The notes beneath the pieces were generated by a model that saw only the letters and a program-made list of their open reading frames with translations, did not search any database and had not been told where the DNA came from. DNA of 38,792 nucleotides from Clostridiales bacterium (GTDB taxonomy: Bacteria > Bacillota > Clostridia > Lachnospirales > WQUN01), in the NCBI GenBank assembly GCA_031269465.1, contig JAISZB010000151.1, positions 1-38,792 on the forward strand. The letters run 5' to 3'. The number at the start of each line of letters is the position of its first letter. Within the stretch, counting starts at the first letter, position 1. This document shows positions 10,296 to 20,152 of the stretch, piece after piece. The position numbers and the translations under genes are program-made.

Positions 10296-12821
10296 TTGGT
10301 TAGATTGAAAAGTTTCAGGAACAAAATCGTTTTCCCCATTGCGGCTATTTTGCTGCTTTCAATAACTGCTGTAAGCATTGCGGCTACTATCAGGTTCTCT
10401 CTGTTTAACGCCAAGAACATGGAGGAAAAGGCAAATACTTATCCCAATGCCATAAAGCGTGACATTGAGGGGTACAAAAGCAAGGCGATGGTTGCCTCGG
10501 TGAACATAGCCGAAGATCTTGCTCTTATTGAAGCAGTGAAGCTCAATGACCACAATGCCGCCATGGAGGCTCAAAAAGGCGGAATGGAGCTGTATGGGGT
10601 CGACTTCATCACAATCATGGATGAGAAAGGAAATGTCATAGCCAGGCTGCACGAACCTGACAATTACGGCGATAGCCTAGCCACTCAGCAAAATGTCAAA
10701 GCGGCCATGGCTGGCGAAACCAAGCTGTTCCTTGAAAAGGGATCCGCAGTCAAGGTCTCTGTTCGGGTAGGCGCTCCAATCAAGGATGATGCGGGAAATG
10801 TCATAGGGGTGGTCTCTTCTGGCGTGAGGTTTGACACGCAGGAATTCGCCCAGAGGATAAAAGGCTATTACGGGGTTGAATGCGCGATATACTTGGGGCA
10901 GGAAGAAGTGGCGTCAACCATTTCGCTGGACAGCAATCCTGCATTGAAGAAGCTTGATGATCCATCAATCTCATCAACTCTGGACGGAATGCGGGAATAC
11001 CATGGAACAGGCGAAATCGACGACGTGAGGCACACAATGGTTTACATTCCCTTGGCAGGGCCAGACGGCAACGCACTTGCCACGATAATGATAGGGATAA
11101 GCGAAAAGACAGCCGCAAGCGAGACTGGGGCATTCCTTGCCACGGTCATCCTGATGGGCGCGCTGATACTAGTCGTCTCAATCGCCACAATGGTTTTCAT
11201 CGCAGGAGAAATAGCCAAGCCCATCACGAGGCTGACCGATGTGCTAAAAGAACTGGCTAGAGGCAGAATCGCAAAGGACATAGCAATAAACTCCAATGAC
11301 GAGATCGGCTTGTTGGGCAAAAGCGTCAAGGGGGTGTCCAGCAGCATTGAGCGGCTCAACGCCTATATTCAAGAAAAGATACGCAATTATGAGGCAGGCT
11401 CTGTAGATCCAATAAACGCTGAGGAGTTTGAGGGAGTCTACCGCGACATCGGCAACGGCATCAACACAATGTCTGAATCAATGAGCTATGATTTCAACGA
11501 TATGCTTAACTGCGCTGAAGAGTTGGCTAAAGGCCGCTTCAATGCTGAACTGCGCCAGATGCCAGGCGAGAGGGCGAGGGCCAATCAGGTTCTTGAAGAC
11601 ATAGGCGAAGAGCTTAGAGAGGTCAAGACAGAGATATTGTCTTTAGTGTCTGCCGCATTGGAGGGAAGCCTGGCGTCAAGGGCTGACATCACAAAGTTCT
11701 CAGGTGACTGGGCGGATCTCATTAGAGGCTTGAATTCATTGATGCAGGCAGTTGTTGAGCCTTACAGCGAAATCGCCTCATCCCTTGGAAGCATTGCGGC
11801 AGGCAATTTGAGCGCTCGAATAAACGCTGATTGGAAAGGCGGATATGGAGAAATAAAACGCGACTTTAATGACAGCATAGCCAAAATTTCGGGGTATGTC
11901 TCAGAAATAAGCTCTGTTTTGGAAGAAATGGCGAGAAACAATTACCGGGTGGAACTCAAGTCAGACTATGCGGGAGATTTCAATGGCATGAGGCTTGCCG
12001 TGAATAGAATCGCAGAATCCTTCAACTCAGTCATCACCGAGCTGTCAAGCTCAATCAGCCAGATTTCAATAGGAGCTGAGATGATATACTCATCCACAGA
12101 AATGCTTTCAAATGGCGCTTATGATCAGGGAGAAGCCTCAAGCGCCTTGGAAAACTCAATGAAAGGCGTGTCTGAAAGCACAGAGCTCACCTTAAGCAAT
12201 TCACAAAAAGCCTCAAGGCTGACTGAAATAACAAGCGCTTCAGCTGACAAGGGAAAGACCAAAATGCTAGCCATGGTGACAGCCATGGACAATATCCTGG
12301 AAGTGTCAAAGAACATAGAGAGCATCGTAAAAGTCATGGACAACATTGCATTCCAGACCAATCTCCTTGCGCTCAACGCCGCAGTGGAAGCCGCCAGGGC
12401 TGGGGATCACGGGAAGGGATTCGCCGTAGTCGCTGATGAAGTCAGGCAGCTGGCAACTAAATCCCAGGAATCCAGCAAGGAAATATCCGAGCTTATCAGC
12501 GAGACCAGCGCCAAAGTCCATGAGGGCGTTGCCCTTGCCTCCGAGACATCCGCTGAGTTCGAGAAGATAACAGAAGAGATCCAGGCCGTGTCCTTAATAG
12601 TGCAGCAGATAACAAAGGACGCGAACAACCAGGCAAAAAGCATCAATGAAAACACTTCTAGCATTGAGAGCCTGTCAAGGATCGCATCAACCAATTCGGA
12701 GGCGACGCAGCAGACAGCTGCCGCCCTGCAAGAACTGTCCAGCCTGGCTGCAATGCTTCGCGACATGGCGGGAAAGTTCAAGACAAAAGAAACATTTCAA
12801 GGCATTGAGCAGCCCGCCTAA
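10296..12821 (+). CDS. Methyl-accepting chemotaxis protein, membrane-bound, multi-HAMP
   Basis: About 841 aa. TM1 (about residues 10-32, [19 protein letters not shown]) precedes an extracellular Cache-like sensor of about 240 residues ([36 protein letters not shown]). TM2 (about 278-300, [20 protein letters not shown]) is followed by HAMP ([19 protein letters not shown]). Further HAMP-like units ([31 protein letters not shown]) come before the signalling coiled coil. Its hairpin tip, [20 protein letters not shown] then [12 protein letters not shown] near residue 684, binds CheA/CheW. The start is TTG 10296 with GGAGG at 10284-10288; a frame opens 36 nt earlier without a site. The ligand is unknown. 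No che or flagellar genes are nearby, and a terminator follows, so it is monocistronic. Confidence 0.92.
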   Translation: MVRLKSFRNKIVFPIAAILLLSITAVSIAATIRFSLFNAKNMEEKANTYPNAIKRDIEGYKSKAMVASVNIAEDLALIEAVKLNDHNAAMEAQKGGMELYGVDFITIMDEKGNVIARLHEPDNYGDSLATQQNVKAAMAGETKLFLEKGSAVKVSVRVGAPIKDDAGNVIGVVSSGVRFDTQEFAQRIKGYYGVECAIYLGQEEVASTISLDSNPALKKLDDPSISSTLDGMREYHGTGEIDDVRHTMVYIPLAGPDGNALATIMIGISEKTAASETGAFLATVILMGALILVVSIATMVFIAGEIAKPITRLTDVLKELARGRIAKDIAINSNDEIGLLGKSVKGVSSSIERLNAYIQEKIRNYEAGSVDPINAEEFEGVYRDIGNGINTMSESMSYDFNDMLNCAEELAKGRFNAELRQMPGERARANQVLEDIGEELREVKTEILSLVSAALEGSLASRADITKFSGDWADLIRGLNSLMQAVVEPYSEIASSLGSIAAGNLSARINADWKGGYGEIKRDFNDSIAKISGYVSEISSVLEEMARNNYRVELKSDYAGDFNGMRLAVNRIAESFNSVITELSSSISQISIGAEMIYSSTEMLSNGAYDQGEASSALENSMKGVSESTELTLSNSQKASRLTEITSASADKGKTKMLAMVTAMDNILEVSKNIESIVKVMDNIAFQTNLLALNAAVEAARAGDHGKGFAVVADEVRQLATKSQESSKEISELISETSAKVHEGVALASETSAEFEKITEEIQAVSLIVQQITKDANNQAKSINENTSSIESLSRIASTNSEATQQTAAALQELSSLAAMLRDMAGKFKTKETFQGIEQPA

Positions 12822-12884
12822 TACGCGAAGAGCGGCTGCAGCCATTTGGGTATGCCAGCTTATAGAGCCGAATGATGAGAATCT

Positions 12885-12922
12885 AAAAAAGATGATCCTG
12901 ATTCTTCAGGAGCATCTTTTTT
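12885..12922 (+). terminator. Rho-independent terminator of the chemoreceptor gene
   Basis: AAAAAAGATG-a-TCCTGA, a short loop, then TTCAGGA-g-CATCTTTTTT. The stem is strong with a T run on both strands. Confidence 0.9.
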
Positions 12923-13473
12923 GATTATTCAACCGCATTCACCTCATTATACCTAAAGCATTCGCCCTTTCCCGCTTTTGCTGCCGAAATTCAAGGCTCC
13001 GAACACATTAATACCGCATCCTTCCGCTTGCGGTTTTGATGAAAACCCTTTTCTTAGACCAAACTTAGGCAAAATGGAAAGCATGGATGAAAAGCATCGA
13101 CAAAGAACAAGTGATCCGCCCCCTTTTTCGCGGCAACAATTAATGGAAGGCTATTGAACTAAATTGCATGAAATTATTCTAGAAAATATTTCAAAAAGAA
13201 ATCTTTTATTGAACGAATAACATGAGTACAAATCATATAAACTGCTTAGATTTGACTAACAGGAACTCTTGAGCTTATCAAATTATGCTTGAATAGAAAT
13301 ATATTTCTGAAAAGCAGTATAAATCCAACTTCAGTAATAGAACAGTTCAATCAACTTTTGCCTTAATATCCAGGATCTCTCTTGAATTCGCGCCCGACGA
13401 CTCAGAAATATCAAAAATGCAAGGCGCTTCCAGAATGTATAGCCCTTCATCCTCTAATCAAGCTTTTTCATCT
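12923..13473. other. AT-rich intergenic stretch with a solo MITE end
   Basis: No supported gene. CTGAAAAGCAGTATA at about 13302-13316 matches the terminal signature of the palindromic repeat family, and TTGAGCTTATCAAATTATGC just upstream may be its decayed body. A short GC hairpin ACCGCA..TGCGGT lies near 13013-13034. Confidence 0.4.
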
Positions 13474-13897
13474 TCACCCAAACTCGCCCAACTTAAACTT
13501 GATTGAAAGATTCCCTGGCGGAGAATCCGCAGGCTGCGAGGATGGCTTCGACCCTCTATTCTTAAGCGTCCGCCGCAAATATTGGTAGTTGGCTCCGCTA
13601 TGCCCGTCCATTCCGCAGATCCGGCAGAACTCCCTTATTTCGAAAACCTGCTCTTTGAGCTCGATGTTGGTGGGCTTTATCCTGCTTATCAAGTAAAAGT
13701 TTTTTTTGCTTCTCTAAAGACACATTGAATCTTGACGAAAAAGCCGCCGAGCTTCCCAGCAACTCATTAGAGTCGATTCTTGAAAGCGTTCTCCTGTAGG
13801 CGGGGCCGCATGCCTCGCAGCGGGCGCCGCACAGTCCCGGCCTCCACGGGAGCCCCATGCGTTCAATTCCTTCAAGCTCATAGAATAGCTCTTGCAT
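13474..13897 (-). pseudogene. Frameshifted unknown gene (Cys-rich)
   Basis: Two minus-strand frames join across a run of eight A (near 13695). The first reads MQELFYELEGIERMGLPWRP, GARCEACGPAYRR and SAAFSSRFNVSLEKQ. The second reads NFYLISRIKPTNIELKEQVF then EIREFCRICGMDGHSGANYQ and YLRRTLKNRG. Each half looks protein-like, with Cys pairs CEAC and CRIC that could bind metal. The expected product would be about 140 aa. I do not recognise the family. A sequencing or replication slip in the A8 run is the simplest explanation for the break. Confidence 0.45.
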
Positions 13898-14022
13898 TGT
13901 ATATTACTATAAAGATAGACTCTATAAACAGCTTGCCGTTCTTTAAAGACACTACAGAAATGCCTTTATTTGTAAAGGTGAAACAACTCAAATATCCAGC
14001 GCATCCGCCTAAAACGCAGACC

Positions 14023-14062
14023 TTTCCGAAACGCCTCCCAGCCTCGGGAGGCGTTTCGGAAA
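14023..14062. terminator. Perfect 17-bp hairpin, possible terminator
   Basis: TTTCCGAAACGCCTCCC (14023-14039) and GGGAGGCGTTTCGGAAA (14046-14062) with a 6-nt loop. There is only a short T-rich tail (TCTTGTTT). It lies downstream of the PBP terminator and may back it up. Confidence 0.6.
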
Positions 14063-14114
14063 TCTTGTTTAGAGCTCAAGCCTCAAATGCAACCGAGTTT
14101 GCTCTTCCAAAATC

Positions 14115-14150
14115 AAAAAAACGCGGCGGCGCCAAAGGCGCTGTCGCGTT
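14115..14150 (-). terminator. Terminator of the PBP gene
   Basis: On the minus strand AACGCGacaGCGCC, loop TTT, GGCGCcgcCGCGTT, then a run of T (14115-14121). It begins 12 nt after the PBP stop codon. Confidence 0.85.
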
Positions 14151-14161
14151 CTTAATAAGCT

Positions 14162-17026
14162 TTACTGGACCGGAACCGAGTCGTCCATGATTTCGGGCGA
14201 ATCCACCGGAGGAACATCAAGAGGCGTCTCATCTTCAATATTCGGAACTCCTAGGGGCGTCTCAAACGGGTCATAGGGTATAATCTCTATAGGCGCGGGA
14301 GTCCAAGGCTCCGGAGTCCAAGGATCTTGAACAGGCAGCTCGTCAAACGGAGGGAAGGTAGCGGGTTCAGGAGGCGAAGAGGCTATTGGGTCGGTAACGA
14401 CGCTTGGCTGCTCTGTGGCGCCGTAGAACCAGCCGTCATCGACTGCCGGGGAGTATGCCGGCGTTTCTTGCGCAGGCTCCGCTGTCGGCACGTATACTGA
14501 ATTCGGGCCGTGGTAGATGCATGTTCCGCCGTGGAAGACCGAGTATGGTATCTGATAGCTCCAGTCGGTTACATCCTGATCATTTACAACGATGCCGGTA
14601 ATAGTCTTCAGGCTGCCAGCTGGGCAGTAATCGTTGGCCTTCATGGCGGTATCCGCGTCTATTGTTATAGTTTCATGAAGATCGCAGTATTCAGAGGGTT
14701 CGTTGCCCTTTGAATAGTAGCTCGACTTGACGCGGCTTCCGCGGCTGTCCCACCTGCACAGATCGCCCGCCAGCTTGCCAGAATCCATGCAGACATTGAC
14801 AGAGATGAGATCCTCCATGGGAAATTCAAAATCTTTGTATTCCAAGCCCTCATGAACCTTCTCCATGACGGCTCTCCAGAGGTCAAGGTGAAAATGCTGG
14901 TGCTGGCCTTTGACATCCATGGGCTTTGGCGTATCGTAGCCTTCCCAGATGCCTGCGACATAATAAGGCGTGTACCCCACAAATGTCAAGTCTTTGGAAT
15001 CTGTCGTGGTTCCGGTTTTTCCCGCGATGGGCATCTCGACATTTTGGAACCTGGCGTATGTGCCTGTGCCTCTGGGGTCGGTAATGACGCCCTTCATCAT
15101 GTCAGTCAGAAGATATGCGGAGCCTTTGGTCAGCACTTCCTTTGTATCCGGCTTGTTCTCGAGTATGACCTCGCCGTCGTGGTTGAGCACTTTGGTGTAC
15201 AGATAGGGTTTGATATACTCTCCGCCGTTTGCAATCGTGCCGTAGGCGGCGGTAGTCTCAAGAACGGTCACTCCGTCAGTGAGGCCTCCGAGCGCGGTGG
15301 CGGGGCCTATGTCGGTTACTATGTCTCCGTCGTCCTCAACCCTTCTGTCTACAAGCGTGGTGAATCCGAAGTTCTTGAGGTATTGGTAGCAGTCTTCTAT
15401 GCCGGTTTCGACCATGTTTTTGACCGCGAGGATGTTCATGGACTGAACGATGCCGTCGCGCACGGTCTGCGGGCCTCTGTACGTGGAACCCCACCAGTTT
15501 TTAAATTGGTGGTTGTTATAGGTGAAAGGCTCGTCTACAATTATCGTGTCTTGATTTATCCTGCCCATATTTATAGCCGGAGCATAGCTTGCGAGTATTT
15601 TAAATACGGAGCCGGGCTGCCTCCTAGAACCGACCGCACGGTTGAACATGAGGTTTGCCTTCTTTTCGCCGCGCCCTCCGTTTATGGCTTTGACTTGTCC
15701 TGTGTGGTAGTCTATTATGACCATGCCCGCTTGAGGCTGAGGCACAACGAATAAACTTTCGCTATATACGTATTCTTGCTTTAGGATGTCTTTCTTCCAG
15801 CCGTCCACAAGCGGCTGAACTTCCTCTTGAGAGGAGACGGTGCCCTTTTTCTCCGCATATCCGGATTCTCCCGTGACCGTATCCCTCCAGTACAGCGTGT
15901 ATTCCACGTCAAGTTCATAAAGGAGCTCGGGATAATATGAATCATCAAGCATGACGTCATCCATTATTTGCTGGATCTTATCGTCTTGGGTCGAATAGAT
16001 CTGAAGCCCGCCGTTGTAGAGAAGGTTGGAGGCTTCTGCCGCTTTAATGAAGAATTTGTCCTGAAGATCCTTTGAAACCTGCGTGACAAGCGCGTCAACG
16101 AAATAGCTGTGTATTGATATTCCTTCGTCGTTCTTGCCGTTTTGATCTCTAAGCACTCTGTCGTAGACAGGATCTTCAACCGCTTCATTGTACTCGGAAC
16201 TGGTTATCATATTGAGTTCGCGCATTTTATCCAAGACCAGCATCTGTCGTTCCCTGTTGTTGTCAGGCCACCTATCCGGCGGATACTTGGAGGGATTCTG
16301 GGTTATGGCGGCGATTACGGCGCATTCTGAAAGCGTCAAATCGCTCGCCTCCTTGCCGAAATAGTTCCATGCGGCAGTCTGCACTCCGTAGTAGTCATGC
16401 CCTAAGGCTATGGTGTTGGCATACACTTCGAGAATGTGATCTTTAGCTCTTTCCTTGCTCTGATACGTCTCTTCCAGCATCTTTTCGTACTGTACAGCCA
16501 GGTACTGCTCTTGAAGCTTTGTGATGAGCGTATTGGAAGAGCGCTTCATCAAGTTGTTCTTAAGCAGTTGCTGGGTGATGGTGCTTGCGCCTTCTATCTC
16601 ATCGCCCCTGGTTTCAAGTATGGTGTAGGCTGCGCGCACCATGCCCTTGAAATCTACGCCGTCATGGGAGTAGAAGCGTTCGTCCTCGATTGCTACAAAG
16701 GCATCCTTCAAGTTTTGCGGGATTTTGTCAAATGTGACGTAGACTCTGTTTTCGTCGCCCTGGAGCCGATCCGTTTCTTCCCCGGCTTGATTGTATATGA
16801 AGCTTGTGAATATATCTGGCTGCACCTGAAGCGTTCCCAATGCGGGCGCGCTGTTGATGACTCCCATGTACAGCCCGACTCCCGCCCCTAACGCGGCGAA
16901 GCCGCCTATCAGCACTGCAGCGAGCATGACGCGGAAAACGATCACTCCAACTTGGTTTCGAACCTTTTTCCGTGGAGATGCCTGCTGGCGCCTGCTTTTT
17001 ACATTTGCGCCTCGCGAGTAGTCCAT
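14162..17026 (-). CDS. ponA: Class A penicillin-binding protein (PBP1a-type)
   Basis: A 954-aa bifunctional peptidoglycan synthase. It has a short basic cytoplasmic N-terminus (SRRQQASPRKKVRNQ) and one membrane helix (about 28-55). The GT51 glycosyltransferase has EDERFYSHDGVDFKG (catalytic Glu, about residue 114) and GASTITQQLLKN (about 146). The transpeptidase has GSVFK (SxxK, about 468), SMN (SxN, about 529) and KTGT (about 669). A Cys-containing C-terminal domain and a roughly 80-residue Pro/Glu-rich tail follow. ATG 17026 is chosen because GGGAGGT sits seven bases ahead; the frame opens at a GTG inside that site. It acts at the outer face of the membrane. It is a single gene with its own terminator. 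Confidence 0.93.
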   Translation of the reverse strand: MDYSRGANVKSRRQQASPRKKVRNQVGVIVFRVMLAAVLIGGFAALGAGVGLYMGVINSAPALGTLQVQPDIFTSFIYNQAGEETDRLQGDENRVYVTFDKIPQNLKDAFVAIEDERFYSHDGVDFKGMVRAAYTILETRGDEIEGASTITQQLLKNNLMKRSSNTLITKLQEQYLAVQYEKMLEETYQSKERAKDHILEVYANTIALGHDYYGVQTAAWNYFGKEASDLTLSECAVIAAITQNPSKYPPDRWPDNNRERQMLVLDKMRELNMITSSEYNEAVEDPVYDRVLRDQNGKNDEGISIHSYFVDALVTQVSKDLQDKFFIKAAEASNLLYNGGLQIYSTQDDKIQQIMDDVMLDDSYYPELLYELDVEYTLYWRDTVTGESGYAEKKGTVSSQEEVQPLVDGWKKDILKQEYVYSESLFVVPQPQAGMVIIDYHTGQVKAINGGRGEKKANLMFNRAVGSRRQPGSVFKILASYAPAINMGRINQDTIIVDEPFTYNNHQFKNWWGSTYRGPQTVRDGIVQSMNILAVKNMVETGIEDCYQYLKNFGFTTLVDRRVEDDGDIVTDIGPATALGGLTDGVTVLETTAAYGTIANGGEYIKPYLYTKVLNHDGEVILENKPDTKEVLTKGSAYLLTDMMKGVITDPRGTGTYARFQNVEMPIAGKTGTTTDSKDLTFVGYTPYYVAGIWEGYDTPKPMDVKGQHQHFHLDLWRAVMEKVHEGLEYKDFEFPMEDLISVNVCMDSGKLAGDLCRWDSRGSRVKSSYYSKGNEPSEYCDLHETITIDADTAMKANDYCPAGSLKTITGIVVNDQDVTDWSYQIPYSVFHGGTCIYHGPNSVYVPTAEPAQETPAYSPAVDDGWFYGATEQPSVVTDPIASSPPEPATFPPFDELPVQDPWTPEPWTPAPIEIIPYDPFETPLGVPNIEDETPLDVPPVDSPEIMDDSVPVQ

Positions 17027-17089
17027 ATGCCACACCTCCCATTATTGGTGATTTGCCGCGATGCCTTGGAAGCAAAGCGGAATTTAGGA

Positions 17090-17291
17090 CTCCTAATGTG
17101 CATTTTGAAAAATCACAAAATATCTAACAATGTAAATGTGACTTTTGAAATTAGACTTTAAATTGATTGTGAAAAGTGTATAACAATCCAAGCAGCAAAG
17201 TCTGAATTTTAGTTGCAATTCAGGTCAATATACTTGAAAAGCATAGACTGTTGAAAATATTTCTACTAGATCGAAAAATGCACATTAGGAG
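17090..17291. repeat. AT-rich segment bounded by 17-bp perfect inverted repeats
   Basis: CTCCTAATGTGCATTTT (17090-17106) and AAAATGCACATTAGGAG (17275-17291) are exact inverses; similarity extends outward (TTTAGGA / AGTTTAGG). The 168-bp interior is AT-rich and non-coding. It differs from the palindromic family elsewhere in the window. It lies upstream of the PBP start, so it may be a distinct MITE or a regulatory cruciform. Confidence 0.7.
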
Positions 17292-17949
17292 TTTAGGATA
17301 TATAATTTGCGTCTTCTTTAATGGCATGCCTCTTTACATCCTTAGTCCCATATTATAACAGAATCATCGAAGTTAAAAAAGATATAATGAAAATTTAATT
17401 TTTTTCAAATTCGTCATTTTTCTACAATTGCCTATGAAACACAGCCAGTTCGACTAAACAATTAGATATAACTTTGATTATCCATTTTTACGCAGGGAAA
17501 AACATGTTGAAAAAGCCAGAAACGCAATCATAATGCTCGAAAAAATAGGCCAAGGAGCTATCCGTGTTGAAACTTAAGCCGCTTCGAAGCTCTTTTCATG
17601 GCTGTTGACTGTTGACAGGGGTTTTGATAAAGTTTAGAATTAAGTTGCTGTTTCCCTTTGTGAATTGCTTGATCAGGCCTAGGACAGGTCGGCAAAGCAA
17701 ATTCTTCCATCAACCAGAAATGAACGCTTATCAAAAAGTCAACTGCAAGCAGGCTCGTGAATTGGGAGTCCTGCTATGGGTATAATGAGTGGGCGGGCCA
17801 GGCACGGCGTATTTCTGAGACTCATTAGAAACCAGGCAATCCTGTTAGCGCAGCTTGCGAGATTTAGAGCTTATCCGCAAAAAACGGAATGCGGTAAATT
17901 TATGATTTCCTACGATTACATTGGCTAGAAATAAAACTTTCAGCCTAAT
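17292..17949. other. AT-rich intergenic stretch
   Basis: No supported gene. GATTATCCATTTTTACGCAGG near 17478 and AATCATAATGCTCGAAAAAA near 17527 resemble a strongly degraded copy of the palindromic repeat. Nothing else is recognised. Confidence 0.35.
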
Positions 17950-18045
17950 TATACTGATTTTCATAGAAAACTGCTTGGAGCTTGGCTATACAGGGCTTAA
18001 ATGGAAAAAACTCCAAAAAAGGAACATTGGATGAAAATCGGCATA
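17950..18045. repeat. Palindromic MITE-like repeat, copy 5 (compact, both ends clear)
   Basis: Left end TATACTGATTTTCAT (17950-17964), right end ATGAAAATCGGCATA (18031-18045). These are 13 of 15 positions inverted, with TA at both extremities. The interior has GCTTGGAGCTTGGCTATACAG and AACTCCAAAAAAGGAACATT. At 96 bp it is the shortest complete copy, located about 145 bp upstream of degV. Confidence 0.85.
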
Positions 18046-18191
18046 AGGATAAGCTCCTAAAAGATGCTGAAGAGTTTTTCAAGCGATTGTTCTTTGCAAC
18101 CCCGTAAATTTAGGAGCCGAGTTTGACTTCCAAGCCTCCTGAAATCACATGTAAGAATAAAGCGCTTCATAAACCAAATAGAGAGGTAATT

Positions 18192-19097
18192 ATGCCAAAA
18201 TTTAAAATCATTTCAGACAGCTCGTGCGATCTTCCGGCGAGCGTCTTAGAGGAAAATGATATTTCGCTTGTTCATTACTATGTTACGCTGGACGGCGGAC
18301 TTCACTACATGAAGGAATATAAGGAGATCATGCCTGAGGCATTCTACGATGCGCTTAGGACGCAGAAATCCATAACGCCGAAGACCTCCCTTCCGCCGAT
18401 TCAAGACTACATCGACGCTTTCCGCCCCGCTCTCGAGAATGGGCAGGATGTGCTCTGCGTCTGCTTGACGCAGAAGTTCAGCGGATCGTACCAGAGCGCG
18501 CACAATGCTGTAAATCTCTTGAAGGACGAGTTTCCCGGCAGGGTCGTCCGAATCGTAGATTCAAGAAGCGTAACCATAAGCCAGGGCATCTTGGTCATGC
18601 AGGCGGCGCAGCTGAGGGAAAAGGGCCTGCCAATCGAAGATGCGGCTTCAATCGTTGAAGCTCTGGCGGCAGAGTCCAGAATCATATTCACAGTCGACAC
18701 CCTGGAGTATCTCCAGCGCGGAGGCCGCATAGGAAAGGTCGCGGCTTTCACGGGGACGCTTTTAAATATCAAGCCCCTCATATACATGAGGGATGGGGAG
18801 CTGAATCCCTTTTCCAGGGTCAGAGGCCGCCATAAAGCCCTTCATGAGATGGTGGAGACGGCGGCGCGAGACATTGGAGATGAGGCATTAAAATATACGG
18901 TTTGGCTCGTTCACGCAGATTGTTTGGATGAACTGCAGGCTGTCTGCAATGAACTCAAGCAAAGGCATAATATATTTCCAGATCCGCGCTGCGCTGTCAT
19001 AGGAGCGACGATAGGGACGCACATAGGCCCCTCGGCCATAGGGATAGCATACATTCTGAAGCCTGAGTTTCTAAAGGGCCGGGAGCCGATATCATAA
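18192..19097 (+). CDS. degV: DegV family fatty-acid-binding protein
   Basis: A 301-aa cytosolic protein of the DegV/FakB family, whose members bind a fatty acid between two domains. FakB proteins hand it to the FakA kinase. Visible are KIISDSSCDLPA at the N-terminus, ITPKTSLPP, LTQKFSGSYQSA, VDSRSVTISQG, LEYLQRGGRIGKVAAFTGTL and IGTHIGPSAIGI near the C-terminus. ATG 18192 follows GAGAGG; an upstream in-frame extension of 23 codons has no site. fakA is not in the window. A MITE copy lies about 145 bp upstream. Confidence 0.92.
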   Translation: MPKFKIISDSSCDLPASVLEENDISLVHYYVTLDGGLHYMKEYKEIMPEAFYDALRTQKSITPKTSLPPIQDYIDAFRPALENGQDVLCVCLTQKFSGSYQSAHNAVNLLKDEFPGRVVRIVDSRSVTISQGILVMQAAQLREKGLPIEDAASIVEALAAESRIIFTVDTLEYLQRGGRIGKVAAFTGTLLNIKPLIYMRDGELNPFSRVRGRHKALHEMVETAARDIGDEALKYTVWLVHADCLDELQAVCNELKQRHNIFPDPRCAVIGATIGTHIGPSAIGIAYILKPEFLKGREPIS

Positions 19098-19555
19098 AGG
19101 CCGCTGGCATGAATTCCTTTGGCTTAGCGTCAAATAATCACACTTTTTTTGGACTTGGCATATAACTGAAAATATAAGCGTCTTTTATCACTCTGATTTC
19201 TTTTATCCTCCAGGCCCTTGAGGCTTGGCCGGGCGGTGGCCCGGCAATGCTTGCGTCCTAAAGGCGAGCGGCGCTAACATCATAAGAGCCGCCCGCTTCA
19301 TGCATTGAAGTCCGCCTGATGAGCTCTTCGCATGGAGAAGCAGCCCAGGGCTTCAGGAAGATCCGCAAAACCTTGACGGCTTGGCATATGATGTGCGGAT
19401 GGCTGCGGCAGAGTATATTGAGTGCAAGTCTTAAGGAGCGGTGAACAAGAAAGCCGGCATATATTTATAAGAATAATCCGTCCCTGAAAGCAGTCTGGCG
19501 CCGTGGCGCGCATGGCCGCCTTCAACAACCCATCATTTTCAAAGGGGGCTTTGAT
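19098..19555. other. Intergenic region with GC-rich structured DNA
   Basis: A GCCGGGC/GCCCGGC hairpin at about 19229-19247 and GC-rich sequence with many short inverted repeats up to 19530 contrast with the AT-rich intergenic DNA elsewhere. No hallmark of 6S RNA, tmRNA, RNase P, SRP RNA, T-box or a known riboswitch was recognised. It could be an untranslated leader or unknown ncRNA ahead of ylbF. Confidence 0.35.
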
Positions 19556-19897
19556 ATGGATCTGAACGAAGCCGTGCAGAACGTGATCCAGTCTCTAGCT
19601 GACACAAAAGAATTCAGCGAGCTTAAGGCTTCAGTCCTTAAAATGCATGAGAATACCGAAGCAATGGAGCATTTTAACGGATTTCAGAGAAAAAAGAATG
19701 AGATTGTGCAACCGAAGGCGTCATTCGAAAAGTTGCAGGATGCCATAGACAATTTGTCTGAAGAGTACGAAAAACTGTATGCTCAACCTGAACTTCAAGC
19801 ATTCTTCAATGCGGTGGATGCGTTCAATACGCTTATAACAGGCGTTATGAAGGATATAAACTCCGCGCTTGAAAGCATGCTGGATGAAGGCGAATGA
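19556..19897 (+). CDS. YlbF/YmcA family protein
   Basis: A 113-aa, all-helical protein. The central HFNGFQRKKNEIVQPKA and the C-terminal PELQAFFNAVDAFNTLITGV are typical of the YlbF/YmcA (Com_YlbF) family. In Bacillus these form the Y-complex (YlbF-YmcA-YaaT) that affects RNase Y-dependent mRNA turnover, competence and biofilm formation. ATG 19556 follows AAAGGGGGC with good spacing. It is a single small gene; partners are not in the window. The role here is inferred from family only. Confidence 0.83.
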   Translation: MDLNEAVQNVIQSLADTKEFSELKASVLKMHENTEAMEHFNGFQRKKNEIVQPKASFEKLQDAIDNLSEEYEKLYAQPELQAFFNAVDAFNTLITGVMKDINSALESMLDEGE

Positions 19898-20152
19898 CAA
19901 AATAAATCGCGCTTTGACAAAACGTTTTGGATGATAAGCAGGCTCAAGCCATAAGGACGCTCGCTTTGCCGGGAAAATTCGCAGGCGTCAACCATCTCAC
20001 TCTCTAAATACGAAATATAACTGGAAATGTTGCCTGCAGAGCTTTTAGCAATAATACGCCTTTACGCTTTATTTACGAAAGGAGGCTAGCGCCTGCCCCT
20101 AAGCCGTCAGCACTTTCATTCCGTTTCTCGGAAATGGGCAGCTCCAAGGGAA

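Noticed and set aside
14852-15754. 300-codon plus-strand ORF opposite the PBP gene
   Set aside because: It is antisense to the conserved transpeptidase region, with no family resemblance and no ribosome binding site.
19200-19300. Known structured RNA (6S, SRP, T-box) before ylbF
   Set aside because: None of the diagnostic conserved sequences of these classes was found.
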